A DNA stretch of 62,428 nucleotides from Thermoplasmata archaeon. GTDB lineage: Archaea > Thermoplasmatota > Thermoplasmata > WALJ01. The position numbers were made by a program, and so were the translations under genes. Under the pieces are notes generated by a model that was not told the DNA's origin, ran no database searches, and saw only the letters and a program-made list of their open reading frames with translations. Shown here in pieces: positions 8,503 through 16,572 of the stretch (within the stretch, counting starts at the first letter, position 1; every line of letters begins with the position of its first letter). The stretch spans positions 1-62,428 of the forward strand of contig JALTFR010000015.1 of the NCBI GenBank assembly GCA_027006785.1. Reading direction: 5' to 3'.

Positions 8503-9060
8503 GTGCATACCGGAAAGATAGATGCGGACATGGAAAAAGGAAAAATACTAGCAAGAGGGGTTACGAGCAAACAATATTTGAATTCTCAAGAAGGTCAGAG
8601 AAATGCTTTTTTTAAGTTTTTATTCGCTACTATTCTGTCAATTTTTGTTATCTTATACATGTTTTTACCTATAATATGGGGGCCTAAAGAAGTAGCAGGT
8701 TTGGTTCTTATGCTCTTTGTATTGTTTTTCAGTATTTTGGGTATGTGGACATATCGTCCATCTGGTTGGAATGACCTTAATGTAATCTATGAGAACGGGC
8801 TATCTGCAATAGATGCATCTTTTCTTCCATTTTCCGAGGTAAAGGTGATTGGTGAGGGGAGAGTTCCAGACAGAAATGATAAGTCAAGATTCATAGTGGC
8901 GGTCTCTAAGGATGGGAACTGGAAACACAATGTCATATATGAGGAAGCCGATTTTTTGAACGACTTTTACGAGGAGGCTCGACACCTCCTGAAACAGAAA
9001 TGCCCTGATGTCCCATGGGTTGAGATGGAATGGCTTGAGTGGAAGAAAAAGAAGGTTTGA
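8503..9060 (+). CDS. Small membrane protein with two transmembrane helices, unknown function
   Basis: 185 aa beginning at a GTG. A TATA-like CATATACTTTA at 8475-8484 lies about 24 nt upstream, so a leaderless transcript is likely; an ATG at 8530 is the alternative. Two hydrophobic helices (residues about 41-59, FLFATILSIFVILYMFLPI, and 64-84) form a hairpin. A cytoplasmic beta/alpha domain of about 90 residues follows (PFSEVKVIGEGRVPDRNDK) with a C-terminal Trp/Lys-rich end. The layout resembles bacterial PH-like or YcxB-like membrane proteins, but no family is assigned. Codon use (many ATA, TTT, TTG) is more AT-rich than flanking genes, which together with the broken gene behind it suggests recent acquisition. 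Confidence 0.7.
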   Translation: MHTGKIDADMEKGKILARGVTSKQYLNSQEGQRNAFFKFLFATILSIFVILYMFLPIIWGPKEVAGLVLMLFVLFFSILGMWTYRPSGWNDLNVIYENGLSAIDASFLPFSEVKVIGEGRVPDRNDKSRFIVAVSKDGNWKHNVIYEEADFLNDFYEEARHLLKQKCPDVPWVEMEWLEWKKKKV

Positions 9061-9062
9061 AA

Positions 9063-9236
9063 ATGAAATATAAAAATGTTATCACTCTTCTTCTTGGAAT
9101 AGGGGCTGTCATCGGTTCCATAGCAAGGCTCTTCTTTTATAGTGGTGAGAACAACTAGATTGCATCTGGACTTATCTTTATTCTCGGAATATTTCTGATA
9201 TACAGAGCATGGAGAGGGGAGAAAAAAGGCGGATGA
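9063..9236 (+). pseudogene. Small two-helix membrane protein interrupted by an in-frame TAG
   Basis: Starting at ATG 9063, two bases after the preceding stop, codons read MKYKNVITLLLGIGAVIGSI and on to SGENN, then TAG at 9156-9158. The same frame then continues with IASGLIFILGIFLIYRAWRG and ends EKKGG-TGA at 9234-9236. Both halves are transmembrane helices, and together they make a typical 56-residue helical hairpin protein, so one nonsense change (for example TTG to TAG) has probably broken the gene. TAG is used as a normal stop elsewhere in the window (Dph2, L18a, the HTH gene), so recoding as pyrrolysine is unlikely though not excluded. A sequencing error is also possible. Confidence 0.6.
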
Positions 9237-9340
9237 CCTATATAGGTTCTCCGGCCACAGTACAAAGAATGGCGCTTGGTTATATGCTTTGATGGATTTT
9301 GGACGAGGCAGGACCATTTCTTACCCTTTTTGAAAAAGAT

Positions 9341-9349
9341 ATTTATATC
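9341..9349 (+). promoter_or_regulatory. TATA box for a leaderless transcript
   Basis: ATTTATATC is centred about 23-25 nt before the ATG at 9368. It decides the start of the polytopic membrane protein, ruling out the longer reading that begins at 9299. A C/T-rich stretch just upstream (9312-9331, ACCATTTCTTACCCTTTTT) may terminate transcription from the previous unit. Confidence 0.55.
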
Positions 9350-9367
9350 CCTTTCATATCTCCGTTC

Positions 9368-10195
9368 ATGAATGAAACCGAGATGATGTACATAGCCATC
9401 GGGTTCATCCTGGCACTCACGGGTTTCGGAATACTTGCGATGCAGGTGTTTCAGGCATGGAAGGACGAGAAAAGGAAGATAGAGGAGGACTTCACGCTGT
9501 CGAAGCAGTATGAGCCGAAGATGAGCATGGGAAAGATGATGGTCTTCATAGCTATGGGAAGCACCCCTGTGGTATTCGTGCTCCTCACGACCATGCTTCT
9601 CTGGATCTCGGAAGAGAGCGTTTCACTTCCCGTTGCCAGCGACCTTGTTGCAAAGTTCATAATGCTCATGGGTGCCACTGCACTCATAGGCAACATAGCG
9701 AGGATACCGAATGCGAAGAATGCGGTGAGGGATATCGCATATTACCCTGCGTTTCCGGATGATGTGAAACAGGCTATGAACGCCGAAAAGGACCTTAACA
9801 AAAGGTATGCGATAATGGAGAAATATGTGGAAGAGAAAGGGCTCAGTAAGAGCGACCAGTATTTCGGCAGGTATCTCATATTCAATACACTCCCCGAGAC
9901 GAACAACCTATACATACTGCTTATAACGATACAGCTCCTGGTTTTCACGGGACTGATGGGAGAAACCGGAAATGTTCAGGACATAAGCCCTGAGCTCTCA
10001 TCAACGATGTTCACAACAGGGGTTCTCTTCGTTATCCTGACGATACCGTCCATATTCTCCATGAAGAAGTCCGCGGACATGGAGATGGGCGGCGAGAACT
10101 ACGCAAAGAAGGTGCTCACGGCAGTATATGGCTTCGTTCCGGGAATAATCGGCCTTGGTATAATGACATACGCCATGCTGCCCATCATGGGCTAA
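9368..10195 (+). CDS. Polytopic membrane protein, unknown function
   Basis: A 275-aa protein with about six hydrophobic segments: residues 6-28 (MMYIAIGFILALTGFGILAM), about 57-80, 89-112, 180-200, 213-235 and 247-272. A charged cytoplasmic loop of about 60 residues between helices three and four carries FPDDVKQAMNAEKDLNKRY. No catalytic or transport motif is recognised. The soluble loop with KSDQYFGRYLIFNTLPETN gives it an asymmetrical three-plus-three plan. It is expressed from its own leaderless promoter, with mfnA starting 29 bases behind its stop under a separate TATA box. Confidence 0.75.
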   Translation: MNETEMMYIAIGFILALTGFGILAMQVFQAWKDEKRKIEEDFTLSKQYEPKMSMGKMMVFIAMGSTPVVFVLLTTMLLWISEESVSLPVASDLVAKFIMLMGATALIGNIARIPNAKNAVRDIAYYPAFPDDVKQAMNAEKDLNKRYAIMEKYVEEKGLSKSDQYFGRYLIFNTLPETNNLYILLITIQLLVFTGLMGETGNVQDISPELSSTMFTTGVLFVILTIPSIFSMKKSADMEMGGENYAKKVLTAVYGFVPGIIGLGIMTYAMLPIMG

Positions 10196-10224
10196 AGCCT
10201 TATTTAGAACGCACATTTACAGCT

Positions 10225-11349
10225 GTGAACGAAAAGGCCCTCGGCATGGAAGAGGTGGAGAGAAGGCTCTCCGATGCGCTCCACAGGGATTTTCTCTTCG
10301 AGAAAGGCAGGGTTCTAGGCTCCATGTGCTCAAAACCGGAGGAGATAGCGGTGAAGTACCACGCCCTCTTCTCCGAGGCGAACCTTGGGAACAGAGGCCT
10401 TTACCCCGGAACCGCCATGCTCGAGGATGAACTCATTGCGGATATATCCGAGTTGATGCACCTTAGGGACGGCTGGGGGCAGTTCGTGGGAGGAGGCACG
10501 GAGGCGAACATAACCGCCATGTGGATCGCCCGCAACCTCTCGGGAAAAAGGAAGATACTGGCGCCGGAGAGCGCTCACTTCTCAATGCGAAAGGCGGCGG
10601 ACCTTCTTGCCATGGAACTCGTGGACATACCGCTGACGGAAGAGTATGTCATGGATACGGATGCGCTGAGCGCTGCCATGGACGATGATGTCGCGGCGGT
10701 GATGGCCGTTGCAGGCACGACGGAACTGGGGGCCGTTGACCCGATAGCCGAGATATCGGATATCGCAGAGGATACATTCCTTCATGTGGATGCGGCCTTC
10801 GGCGGAATGGTCCTTCCGTTCCTTGAGGACATGGGAATGTGGAAAGGGGACTGGGACTTCAGGGTTGAAGGCGTTGATTCGCTATCGGTTGACCTGCACA
10901 AGATGGGCATGGCCACGGTGCCCTCGGGAATACTGCTTCTCAAGGACAGGAGATATGTGGACTCCATATCGGTGGAATCACCGTATCTTACTACAAAGCG
11001 CAACATAGGGCTTGCCGGGACAAGGCCCAGCGGCTCGGTGGCAGGGGCCTATGCGGTTGTTAAGACACTCGGAAGGGAGGGCTACAGGGAAATCGTCAGG
11101 AAATGCATGGAGAACACGAGGTACCTCGTTGAAAGGATGGGTGAGATAGGGTATGAGCCCGTGATAGAGCCGATCATGAATGTGGTGGCGTTCAGGACTG
11201 ACAGGGCGGAGGAGATAAGAGCGAAGATGGACGAGATGGGATGGAAGATATCCTCCGTCAGAAAGCCTCCCGCGATACGCATGGTCGTCATGCCCTATGT
11301 CACTAAAGAAGTAATAGATGGGTTCACGGAGGCGCTCCATGGAATATGA
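10225..11349 (+). CDS. mfnA: L-aspartate/L-tyrosine decarboxylase, MfnA family (PLP-dependent)
   Basis: A 374-aa group II PLP decarboxylase. Visible motifs: GQFVGGGTEANITAMWIARN (cofactor phosphate region), the HVDAAFGGMVLPF Asp that pairs with the pyridine nitrogen, and SVDLHKMGMATVPSG with Lys226 as the Schiff-base lysine. In euryarchaea outside methanogens this enzyme acts chiefly as aspartate 1-decarboxylase, making beta-alanine for coenzyme A; in methanogens it also makes tyramine for methanofuran. The start is a GTG with CCTTATTTAGAAC about 24 nt upstream, so probably leaderless. Its last codons overlap the start of dph2, so the two genes are cotranscribed. Confidence 0.9.
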   Translation: MNEKALGMEEVERRLSDALHRDFLFEKGRVLGSMCSKPEEIAVKYHALFSEANLGNRGLYPGTAMLEDELIADISELMHLRDGWGQFVGGGTEANITAMWIARNLSGKRKILAPESAHFSMRKAADLLAMELVDIPLTEEYVMDTDALSAAMDDDVAAVMAVAGTTELGAVDPIAEISDIAEDTFLHVDAAFGGMVLPFLEDMGMWKGDWDFRVEGVDSLSVDLHKMGMATVPSGILLLKDRRYVDSISVESPYLTTKRNIGLAGTRPSGSVAGAYAVVKTLGREGYREIVRKCMENTRYLVERMGEIGYEPVIEPIMNVVAFRTDRAEEIRAKMDEMGWKISSVRKPPAIRMVVMPYVTKEVIDGFTEALHGI

Positions 11350-12307
11350 TATGGGCCCTGCTGTGGAGTGGGCTGTGAAGAACGGATATGCCAAGGTGCT
11401 GGTTCAGGTACCCGATGGATTGATACCTGTTGCAGGCGAGATAGCCTCTGAATTCGAGAAAGAGGGCATGGAGGCAGTGGTCTGGATGGGGGGGAACTTC
11501 GGTGCTTGCGATGCCGCTGACCCTCGGATTGCAGGATGCGATGCCCTGATCCACATCGGCCATGCAGAGATGCCTAATCTTGAACTGGATTATCCTGTGT
11601 ATTTCCATGAACTCGGGGATGAGAGCGATGTCATCCCTGCGCTCCGCAACGCCCTGAACGAAGTGGAAGGGCCTGTGGGTCTTCTCACAACGGTCCAGCA
11701 TGTGCATAAACTCCAGGATGTGAAGGATTTTCTGGAAAGAAAGGGGATAGTGGTGTACATCGGAAACCCGACGGGCAGAGTGAAGTATCCGGGGCAGGTG
11801 CTGGGCTGCAACTTCTCCCCTGCGCTCATGGTAAGATCAAAGGTGAATATGTACATCTACATCGGCACAGGCCGTTTTCACCCTCTTGGCGCAGCTATGG
11901 TCACGGGAAAGAAGGTGCTTGCGGTTGACCCGCACACGGGAAGACATGAAATAATAGAAAGTGGGGAGCGCTTCCTAAGGGTTCGATATGGACTAATAGC
12001 GAAGGCAATGGACTTTAAGAGGGCTGCGATACTTGTCAGCACGAAACCCGGGCAGAACAGGATGGGGATCGCAGAGCAACTGAAAGAAAAGGTGAAAGAG
12101 ATGGGGAAGAGCGCGGACATACTCATCATGGACAAAATATCACCCCAAAGCCTTCTCGGTTCCGGATACGACATCTATGTCTCGACCGCATGCCCGAGGA
12201 TAGCGCTCGACGACCATATGAACTATGACAGGCCGATCCTCACGGTGCGTGAGTTCGAGGTTGTCCTAGGAACAAGAAAGGAATGGGCCATGGACTGCAT
12301 GCTATAG
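11339..12307 (+). CDS. dph2: Dph2, diphthamide synthase radical-SAM-like (3-amino-3-carboxypropyl) transferase
   Basis: A 322-aa protein with the three conserved cysteines that bind the 4Fe-4S cluster: Cys57 in NFGACDAADPRI, Cys157 in GQVLGCNFSPAL and Cys285 in STACPRIALDDH. Archaeal Dph2 works as a homodimer and transfers the aminocarboxypropyl group of S-adenosylmethionine to a His of EF-2. The target EF-2 is in this same window with its His603. ATG 11339 was chosen because it overlaps the mfnA end by 11 bp and the protein then starts at the family position (VKNGYAKVLVQVPDGL); the upstream residues lack conservation. The stop overlaps the convergent biotin-ligase-like gene by 6 bases. Confidence 0.92.
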   Translation: MEYDMGPAVEWAVKNGYAKVLVQVPDGLIPVAGEIASEFEKEGMEAVVWMGGNFGACDAADPRIAGCDALIHIGHAEMPNLELDYPVYFHELGDESDVIPALRNALNEVEGPVGLLTTVQHVHKLQDVKDFLERKGIVVYIGNPTGRVKYPGQVLGCNFSPALMVRSKVNMYIYIGTGRFHPLGAAMVTGKKVLAVDPHTGRHEIIESGERFLRVRYGLIAKAMDFKRAAILVSTKPGQNRMGIAEQLKEKVKEMGKSADILIMDKISPQSLLGSGYDIYVSTACPRIALDDHMNYDRPILTVREFEVVLGTRKEWAMDCML

Positions 12308-12952
12308 GGGTGTGCATCTTCCAGAGCTTAGCCTTTTGAGGCCCGCATCAGTCCTTAAAAGCAGTGCTCCTTCATCGTCTATGTCCTCGGCCACACCTTC
12401 CAGCACTTCTCCGTCCTCCACTCTCACCCTTTTTCCGAGGTTGCATGACAGGAAGCGCCATAAAGGAAGTGCATCGGAGCGCTCCATTATTCTCTTCAAA
12501 GACTGCAGTATGGCCTCGGCAAGCATGTAAAGGTCCTTCTCCATGCCAAGTTCATCCAGTAGGGTTGTGCTTGAATGGGTATTCTCTCCAAGCTCAGCAG
12601 CATGGAAATTGGAGTTGATGTATATGCCGAGAGCAGCGATATCTCCCTTTTTATCGAGGCGTATGCTCGCTATTCTCTTCTCGTGTACAAGAACTTCGTT
12701 CGGCCATTTCAGGCACGGACTGAGACCGGCATATATTAGAACATCCGCCACTGCCAGAGCTCCTGTAAGGACGGTCCTGAGCCCCTGTTCCTCCATCAGA
12801 AGCACGGACATCCAGAGCCCCCCCACAGGATAGATTTCACCCCCATTATCTGAGGATTGCGTTTCTGCCATAACTATCTCCCACTCTCTGAGTTCGTCTG
12901 CGTGCTCCAGGACGTAGGAGTTGGTCGATTCGGTCTCTTTCAACTCTATCAT
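12302..12952 (-). CDS. Biotin protein ligase-like protein (BirA/LplA fold) with degenerate nucleotide-binding loop
   Basis: A 216-aa protein of biotin protein ligase type: start IELKETESTNSYVLEHA, GGLWMSVLL strand, CLKWPNEVLVHEKRIASIRL with the catalytic Lys of KWPN, and a C-terminal SH3-like domain (EGVAEDIDDEGALLLRTDAG). No N-terminal HTH, as in other archaea. Oddly, the loop that should read GRGRxGRxW after the QT/QS motif is ETQSSDNGGEIYPVGG: the arginines are gone and the loop is shortened. That loop holds biotinyl-AMP, so activity may be weak, leaky or changed. No biotinylated carrier gene is visible here. Start at 12952 fits a TATA box (GAAATATCC) about 25 nt upstream. Confidence 0.82.
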   Translation of the reverse strand: MIELKETESTNSYVLEHADELREWEIVMAETQSSDNGGEIYPVGGLWMSVLLMEEQGLRTVLTGALAVADVLIYAGLSPCLKWPNEVLVHEKRIASIRLDKKGDIAALGIYINSNFHAAELGENTHSSTTLLDELGMEKDLYMLAEAILQSLKRIMERSDALPLWRFLSCNLGKRVRVEDGEVLEGVAEDIDDEGALLLRTDAGLKRLSSGRCTPL

Positions 12953-13137
12953 GTTGTTCCCGTACTGCCGGATATTTCGCATCAGAGCCATCTGAGGACG
13001 TGCCAGATGCGAGATTGCGATGGAAATCAAAAGAGAAGAGTGCTGCCGATATATAAAGATGATAGTCATCGGAGCGCCAGAGGAGAAAGCCTTATTGCAC
13101 AAAGATTTAAAAAGATGGCAGTAATGGCTTCCGGTCC

Positions 13138-14658
13138 ATGAAAGAAGATAGAGGCAGGTGGTTCGACAAGCCAGGGGCAAAGCATCCGCTCACGGTTGAG
13201 GGCGACTGCTCCAAGCTCCCTTTCAACCATGCTCTGGAAATGGAGTATTTCCTCGTAACGAACCATGGAAAGAAACTTGGCCACGGTGCCGTTGAAAAGA
13301 TATACAGCAGGATAACAGACTCCGACCTGGCAAGGATACTGCAGAGAAGGATGCCGGAAGAATACAAAAGAAAGGTTCTGAAGATTTACTGGGGAACCTC
13401 AAAAGGTTCGACTTACGATGCTCTGAAGGTGGATTACAACGTGAGAGGGAAAAAGGTCAGCAACGAGCTTGTTTCCATAGACAGAAATGTCGTGGAATGG
13501 CCTGTTCTGGAACTCGCAACCCCTCCTGCTGATTCTTTCTATGAGCTCGCATGGTGGACGTCTGCCCTTATAAGCCTGATAGTCGAAAGGCTGGACGAGA
13601 TAAACCTGAAAGTGTACCTGATGGCAGCAGGCTCCAGTCCATTCGAAGACCTTCAGGAGGCCATGAAAGGGGAATCTTTCCCCACATGTGGAGACCACCA
13701 TCACATAGGAATACTAATGGATCCGAATGACGAGATGCAGAAAAAGACACTCTCCAATTTCTATCACCTGATGCGCCTTTTCCTTCCCCAGATAGCCATA
13801 CTCTCTGCAAACTCTCCATTCATAGACGGAAAGATGATGGGGCATATCCGCTACGGAGACCCGGACGCACCGTTCATAGGGAGCGTGAGAAGCCTGAGGA
13901 TTATGCACAACAAAAAACACCTCTGCAACTTCAGTGCTCAGGAATATGTCCCCTATCTGGAAAAGGGATGGCAGGGGCCGGAATACTTCATAAATGAGTT
14001 CAAAAGACAGAATAACTCGTTCAGAACAAACACACATTTTCTGGATATGGACCCTTGGTCTCCCTCCAATCATACGACAGAGATAAGAATATCTGATTCC
14101 CAGCCAAGTGTGGCGCGTAGAATAGGCATAGCGATGATAATTCAGGCCGTTGCGCTCAAAGCCATGAAGATGGCGAAAGAAGGTCAGATAGACCCGGCGA
14201 TAAATTCAGCCATGAAAACACCGAACCGGGATCTTTTTGATATGAAAAAAGTGGCAGTACAGGGGGGAAACTGGTTCAAACCAAAGAAGATGTCCATATT
14301 CTCAAAGAGAGGGGGGAAACTGAAATATTCAAGATTTGCGGACCCGATATTTTCGGATACCACCCTTGAAATGCTCAATTTCCTGAATCCCGAGTTCAAA
14401 GAGATGAAGGTCATACATTCTCTCTTCCTTAACCCGATAAGGTCCTCGGTCTATGCCTGTGATGGCAACGGATGCTCTCCAGCGCAGTACTGGATGCTGG
14501 ATTATGTGCGCAGCGGCGAGGACATGGAAACAGTGGTCAAGCACATGATAAAGGCCACAAGGAACGGGAGAAATATGTGGTATGACCCTCTCGTGTACCA
14601 CCCTATAACCTGTAAAGAGGCTCTCGGAGGTAAGAAACGTGCTTCTCGTAAAAGATGA
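13138..14658 (+). CDS. GCS2-type carboxylate-amine ligase-like protein
   Basis: A 506-aa protein with landmarks of the glutamate-cysteine ligase family 2: VEWPVLELATPPADSF (equivalent to the metal-binding E-L-xTPP strand), CGDHHHIGILMDPNDEMQ, LRLFLPQIAILSANSPFIDG, GHIRYGDPDAPF with an Arg of the substrate site, and HTTEIRISDSQPSVARRIGI. Family members join the carboxylate of glutamate or related compounds to an amine using ATP. It is longer than usual (about 370 aa) by a C-terminal part of about 130 residues (from about PNRDLFDMKKV) that I do not recognise. A box AGATTTAAAAAG about 27 nt upstream suggests a leaderless start. It overlaps the next gene by 20 bases, so the products probably act together. 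Substrate unknown. Confidence 0.75.
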   Translation: MKEDRGRWFDKPGAKHPLTVEGDCSKLPFNHALEMEYFLVTNHGKKLGHGAVEKIYSRITDSDLARILQRRMPEEYKRKVLKIYWGTSKGSTYDALKVDYNVRGKKVSNELVSIDRNVVEWPVLELATPPADSFYELAWWTSALISLIVERLDEINLKVYLMAAGSSPFEDLQEAMKGESFPTCGDHHHIGILMDPNDEMQKKTLSNFYHLMRLFLPQIAILSANSPFIDGKMMGHIRYGDPDAPFIGSVRSLRIMHNKKHLCNFSAQEYVPYLEKGWQGPEYFINEFKRQNNSFRTNTHFLDMDPWSPSNHTTEIRISDSQPSVARRIGIAMIIQAVALKAMKMAKEGQIDPAINSAMKTPNRDLFDMKKVAVQGGNWFKPKKMSIFSKRGGKLKYSRFADPIFSDTTLEMLNFLNPEFKEMKVIHSLFLNPIRSSVYACDGNGCSPAQYWMLDYVRSGEDMETVVKHMIKATRNGRNMWYDPLVYHPITCKEALGGKKRASRKR

Positions 14659-16075
14659 GTACGGTGAGACGCACACCTTCGTTATGGTGGATGCTCACAC
14701 CCACATAAACGTGGAAGGGCTTAAGGGCCTCCTGCCAAGCGAATTCGTAAGCAGATACCATAAAGCCGTCAGAGAGCTCGCTGTCGAGCTGAGGGATAAC
14801 AGGGAGAAATACCGATATTCTTTTCCATGGGAGCTTGACGGGGAGTCTCCCGATTTCTATGACTTCTGCCAGAGGGATGTGTACGGCCTCGTACACGGGG
14901 AGGACCTTGTGGGCGATATAACGAAATACCTTGGCTTCGATTTCTTCATAACCTTTCCTTCTGACACACAGGACCCACTTCCCAGAGATTACCGCAGAAT
15001 AAATGAATCTGTAAGGCAGGCCCTGACCGAGAAATCTCCCAGCAGGAAACCGCACAATAACCTGCGTTTCTTTGGCTTCGGAAGGGTGGACCCGAACCAC
15101 AGCGATGCTCTGGACACGGTTGACAGCGGAGCCCAGATGGGGCTCAAGGGATTCAAACTCCATCCGAAATCCGAGAGCTTCAAGATAAACTCAAAGAATG
15201 TGAGGAATGTCCTTAAAAGGCTGGCTGAGCACGACATACCTGCAATATTTCACACACAGGATGAAATGGGGGAGCAGCTGCATAAGGCAGTGGCGAAGAC
15301 CGTTGAAGAGCTGGTTCAGGAGGACAAACTCGACCTGATACCTCGCCTGAAGGTCATAATCGGTCATGCTCCATGGAACGGTTCAGAGAACCCCCGGCTA
15401 TTCGAGGCGCTCTCCCATCCGAACATATTCGGGGAACTCTCAACCCTGAAACCGGACAGCTATGATACGTTTTTCTCCAACGCACAGTCTATAGACTATG
15501 ACATGATGTTCGAGGCACCCGGGCTTGAAAGCCTCTCTAAAAAGGAGGTTGAGGAGATGTACTTCCTTGCCTTCGGCTATTCGAGGCACAATTACTGGTC
15601 ATCCAAAATAGCCTTCGGTACAGATAACCCGTACCCGCCCGCACATGGTATGAAGCCGCTCATGAGGTACCTGATGGGATGGGATTTCCCGGGAAATCAT
15701 TCCGACCTTTCGAACATTTTCGGTATAACTGCTCTGAAACTGATGCCCCATATAGCCAGACCCGGAAGCGAGATAAGCGGAAAGGTCTCCTCTGCAAAAC
15801 AGTTCCATGAAATTGCCATGGAAGAGATGGAGGAAAAAAGCACGCGCATCATCGGCATAGACCTGGTGATAGAGAGTTTTCCCGTATCAAGAGTGAATGG
15901 TATGGTAATCACATACCTGACGAACGGAAGGAGAGAGTCTGTCTTTTTCAACTCACTTTTCAACCCAGGAGAGCCGAAGAACCTGATAAGAGGAAATATG
16001 TTCGATTTCAGCAGGAACAAGATTTATCCCGGTGGAGAAGGCATAGTGGACGAGATAGAGAAGAACATAAGCTGA
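14639..16075 (+). CDS. Amidohydrolase (PF04909-type) coupled to the GCS2-like ligase
   Basis: A 478-aa metal-dependent hydrolase of the amidohydrolase_2 type. Motifs in order: DAHTHI at about residues 18-23 (metal ligands), QMGLKGFKLHPKSESF about 165-180, IPAIFHTQDEMG, LKVIIGHAPWNGSENPRLFE, and SKIAFGTDNPYPP with the late catalytic Asp. The C-terminal about 120 residues beyond the barrel look like a separate domain. A GGAGGT site 7 nt before the GTG at 14639, inside the ligase gene, supports this start and translational coupling. Known relatives act on amides or as decarboxylases; the substrate here is not apparent. Pairing with an ATP-dependent ligase suggests a make-and-trim pathway. Confidence 0.85.
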   Translation: MLLVKDEYGETHTFVMVDAHTHINVEGLKGLLPSEFVSRYHKAVRELAVELRDNREKYRYSFPWELDGESPDFYDFCQRDVYGLVHGEDLVGDITKYLGFDFFITFPSDTQDPLPRDYRRINESVRQALTEKSPSRKPHNNLRFFGFGRVDPNHSDALDTVDSGAQMGLKGFKLHPKSESFKINSKNVRNVLKRLAEHDIPAIFHTQDEMGEQLHKAVAKTVEELVQEDKLDLIPRLKVIIGHAPWNGSENPRLFEALSHPNIFGELSTLKPDSYDTFFSNAQSIDYDMMFEAPGLESLSKKEVEEMYFLAFGYSRHNYWSSKIAFGTDNPYPPAHGMKPLMRYLMGWDFPGNHSDLSNIFGITALKLMPHIARPGSEISGKVSSAKQFHEIAMEEMEEKSTRIIGIDLVIESFPVSRVNGMVITYLTNGRRESVFFNSLFNPGEPKNLIRGNMFDFSRNKIYPGGEGIVDEIEKNIS

Positions 16076-16084
16076 TTGGTTATG

Positions 16085-16093
16085 CTTATATAC
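16085..16093 (+). promoter_or_regulatory. Promoter TATA box of the S12-S7-EF-2 operon
   Basis: CTTATATAC sits 50 nt before the rpsL start. A transcription start near 16114 would give a short leader holding the AAAAGGAGTGATAAT Shine-Dalgarno site, unlike the leaderless promoters elsewhere in the window. Confidence 0.5.
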
Positions 16094-16139
16094 CAAAAGA
16101 GTTTAGGCGGCTTACTCAAAAGATAAAAGGAGTGATAAT

Positions 16140-16568
16140 GTGGCAAACGGATTATACGCTGCACGTAAGTTCAAGCATGAACGCCAGAAGTTCAGATGGA
16201 GCGATAGATACTACAAGAGAAGGCTCCTGAAGCTCCGTGAGAAGGCTGACCCTCTGGAGGGTTCCGCACAGGCCAGAGGCATAGTCATTGAAAAGGTCGG
16301 AATAGAGGCCAAACAGCCGAACTCCGCCATAAGAAAGTGCGTTAAAGTGCAGCTCATAAAGAATGGAAGGCAGGTCACCGCATTTGCAGTGGGTGACGGT
16401 GCCATAAATTTCATAGATGAACACGACGAGGTTATGATAGAGGGAATAGGGGGAAGGCTGGGCAGGTCATACGGAGACCTTCCCGGAGTCAGGTTCAAGG
16501 TGATAAAGGTGAACAATGTCTCCCTCAGGGAACTCGTCAGAGGAAGGAAGGAGAAGCCAGTGAGGTGA
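16140..16568 (+). CDS. rpsL: 30S ribosomal protein S12 (uS12)
   Basis: A 142-aa archaeal S12 with hallmarks [40 protein letters not shown] and the loop [18 protein letters not shown]. It sits at the decoding centre of the small subunit. The start is a GTG preceded by AGGAGTGATAAT, a good SD site. It is the first gene of the S12-S7-EF-2 operon, five bases ahead of S7. The upstream archaeal neighbours RNA polymerase, L30e and NusA are absent here, so the ancestral str-type cluster is split. Confidence 0.97.
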   Translation: MANGLYAARKFKHERQKFRWSDRYYKRRLLKLREKADPLEGSAQARGIVIEKVGIEAKQPNSAIRKCVKVQLIKNGRQVTAFAVGDGAINFIDEHDEVMIEGIGGRLGRSYGDLPGVRFKVIKVNNVSLRELVRGRKEKPVR

Positions 16569-16572
16569 TGAT

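Noticed and set aside
9156-9158. TAG as a pyrrolysine codon
   Set aside because: TAG also ends several normal genes here (Dph2, L18a, HTH gene) and no Pyl machinery is visible; kept only as one option in a finding.
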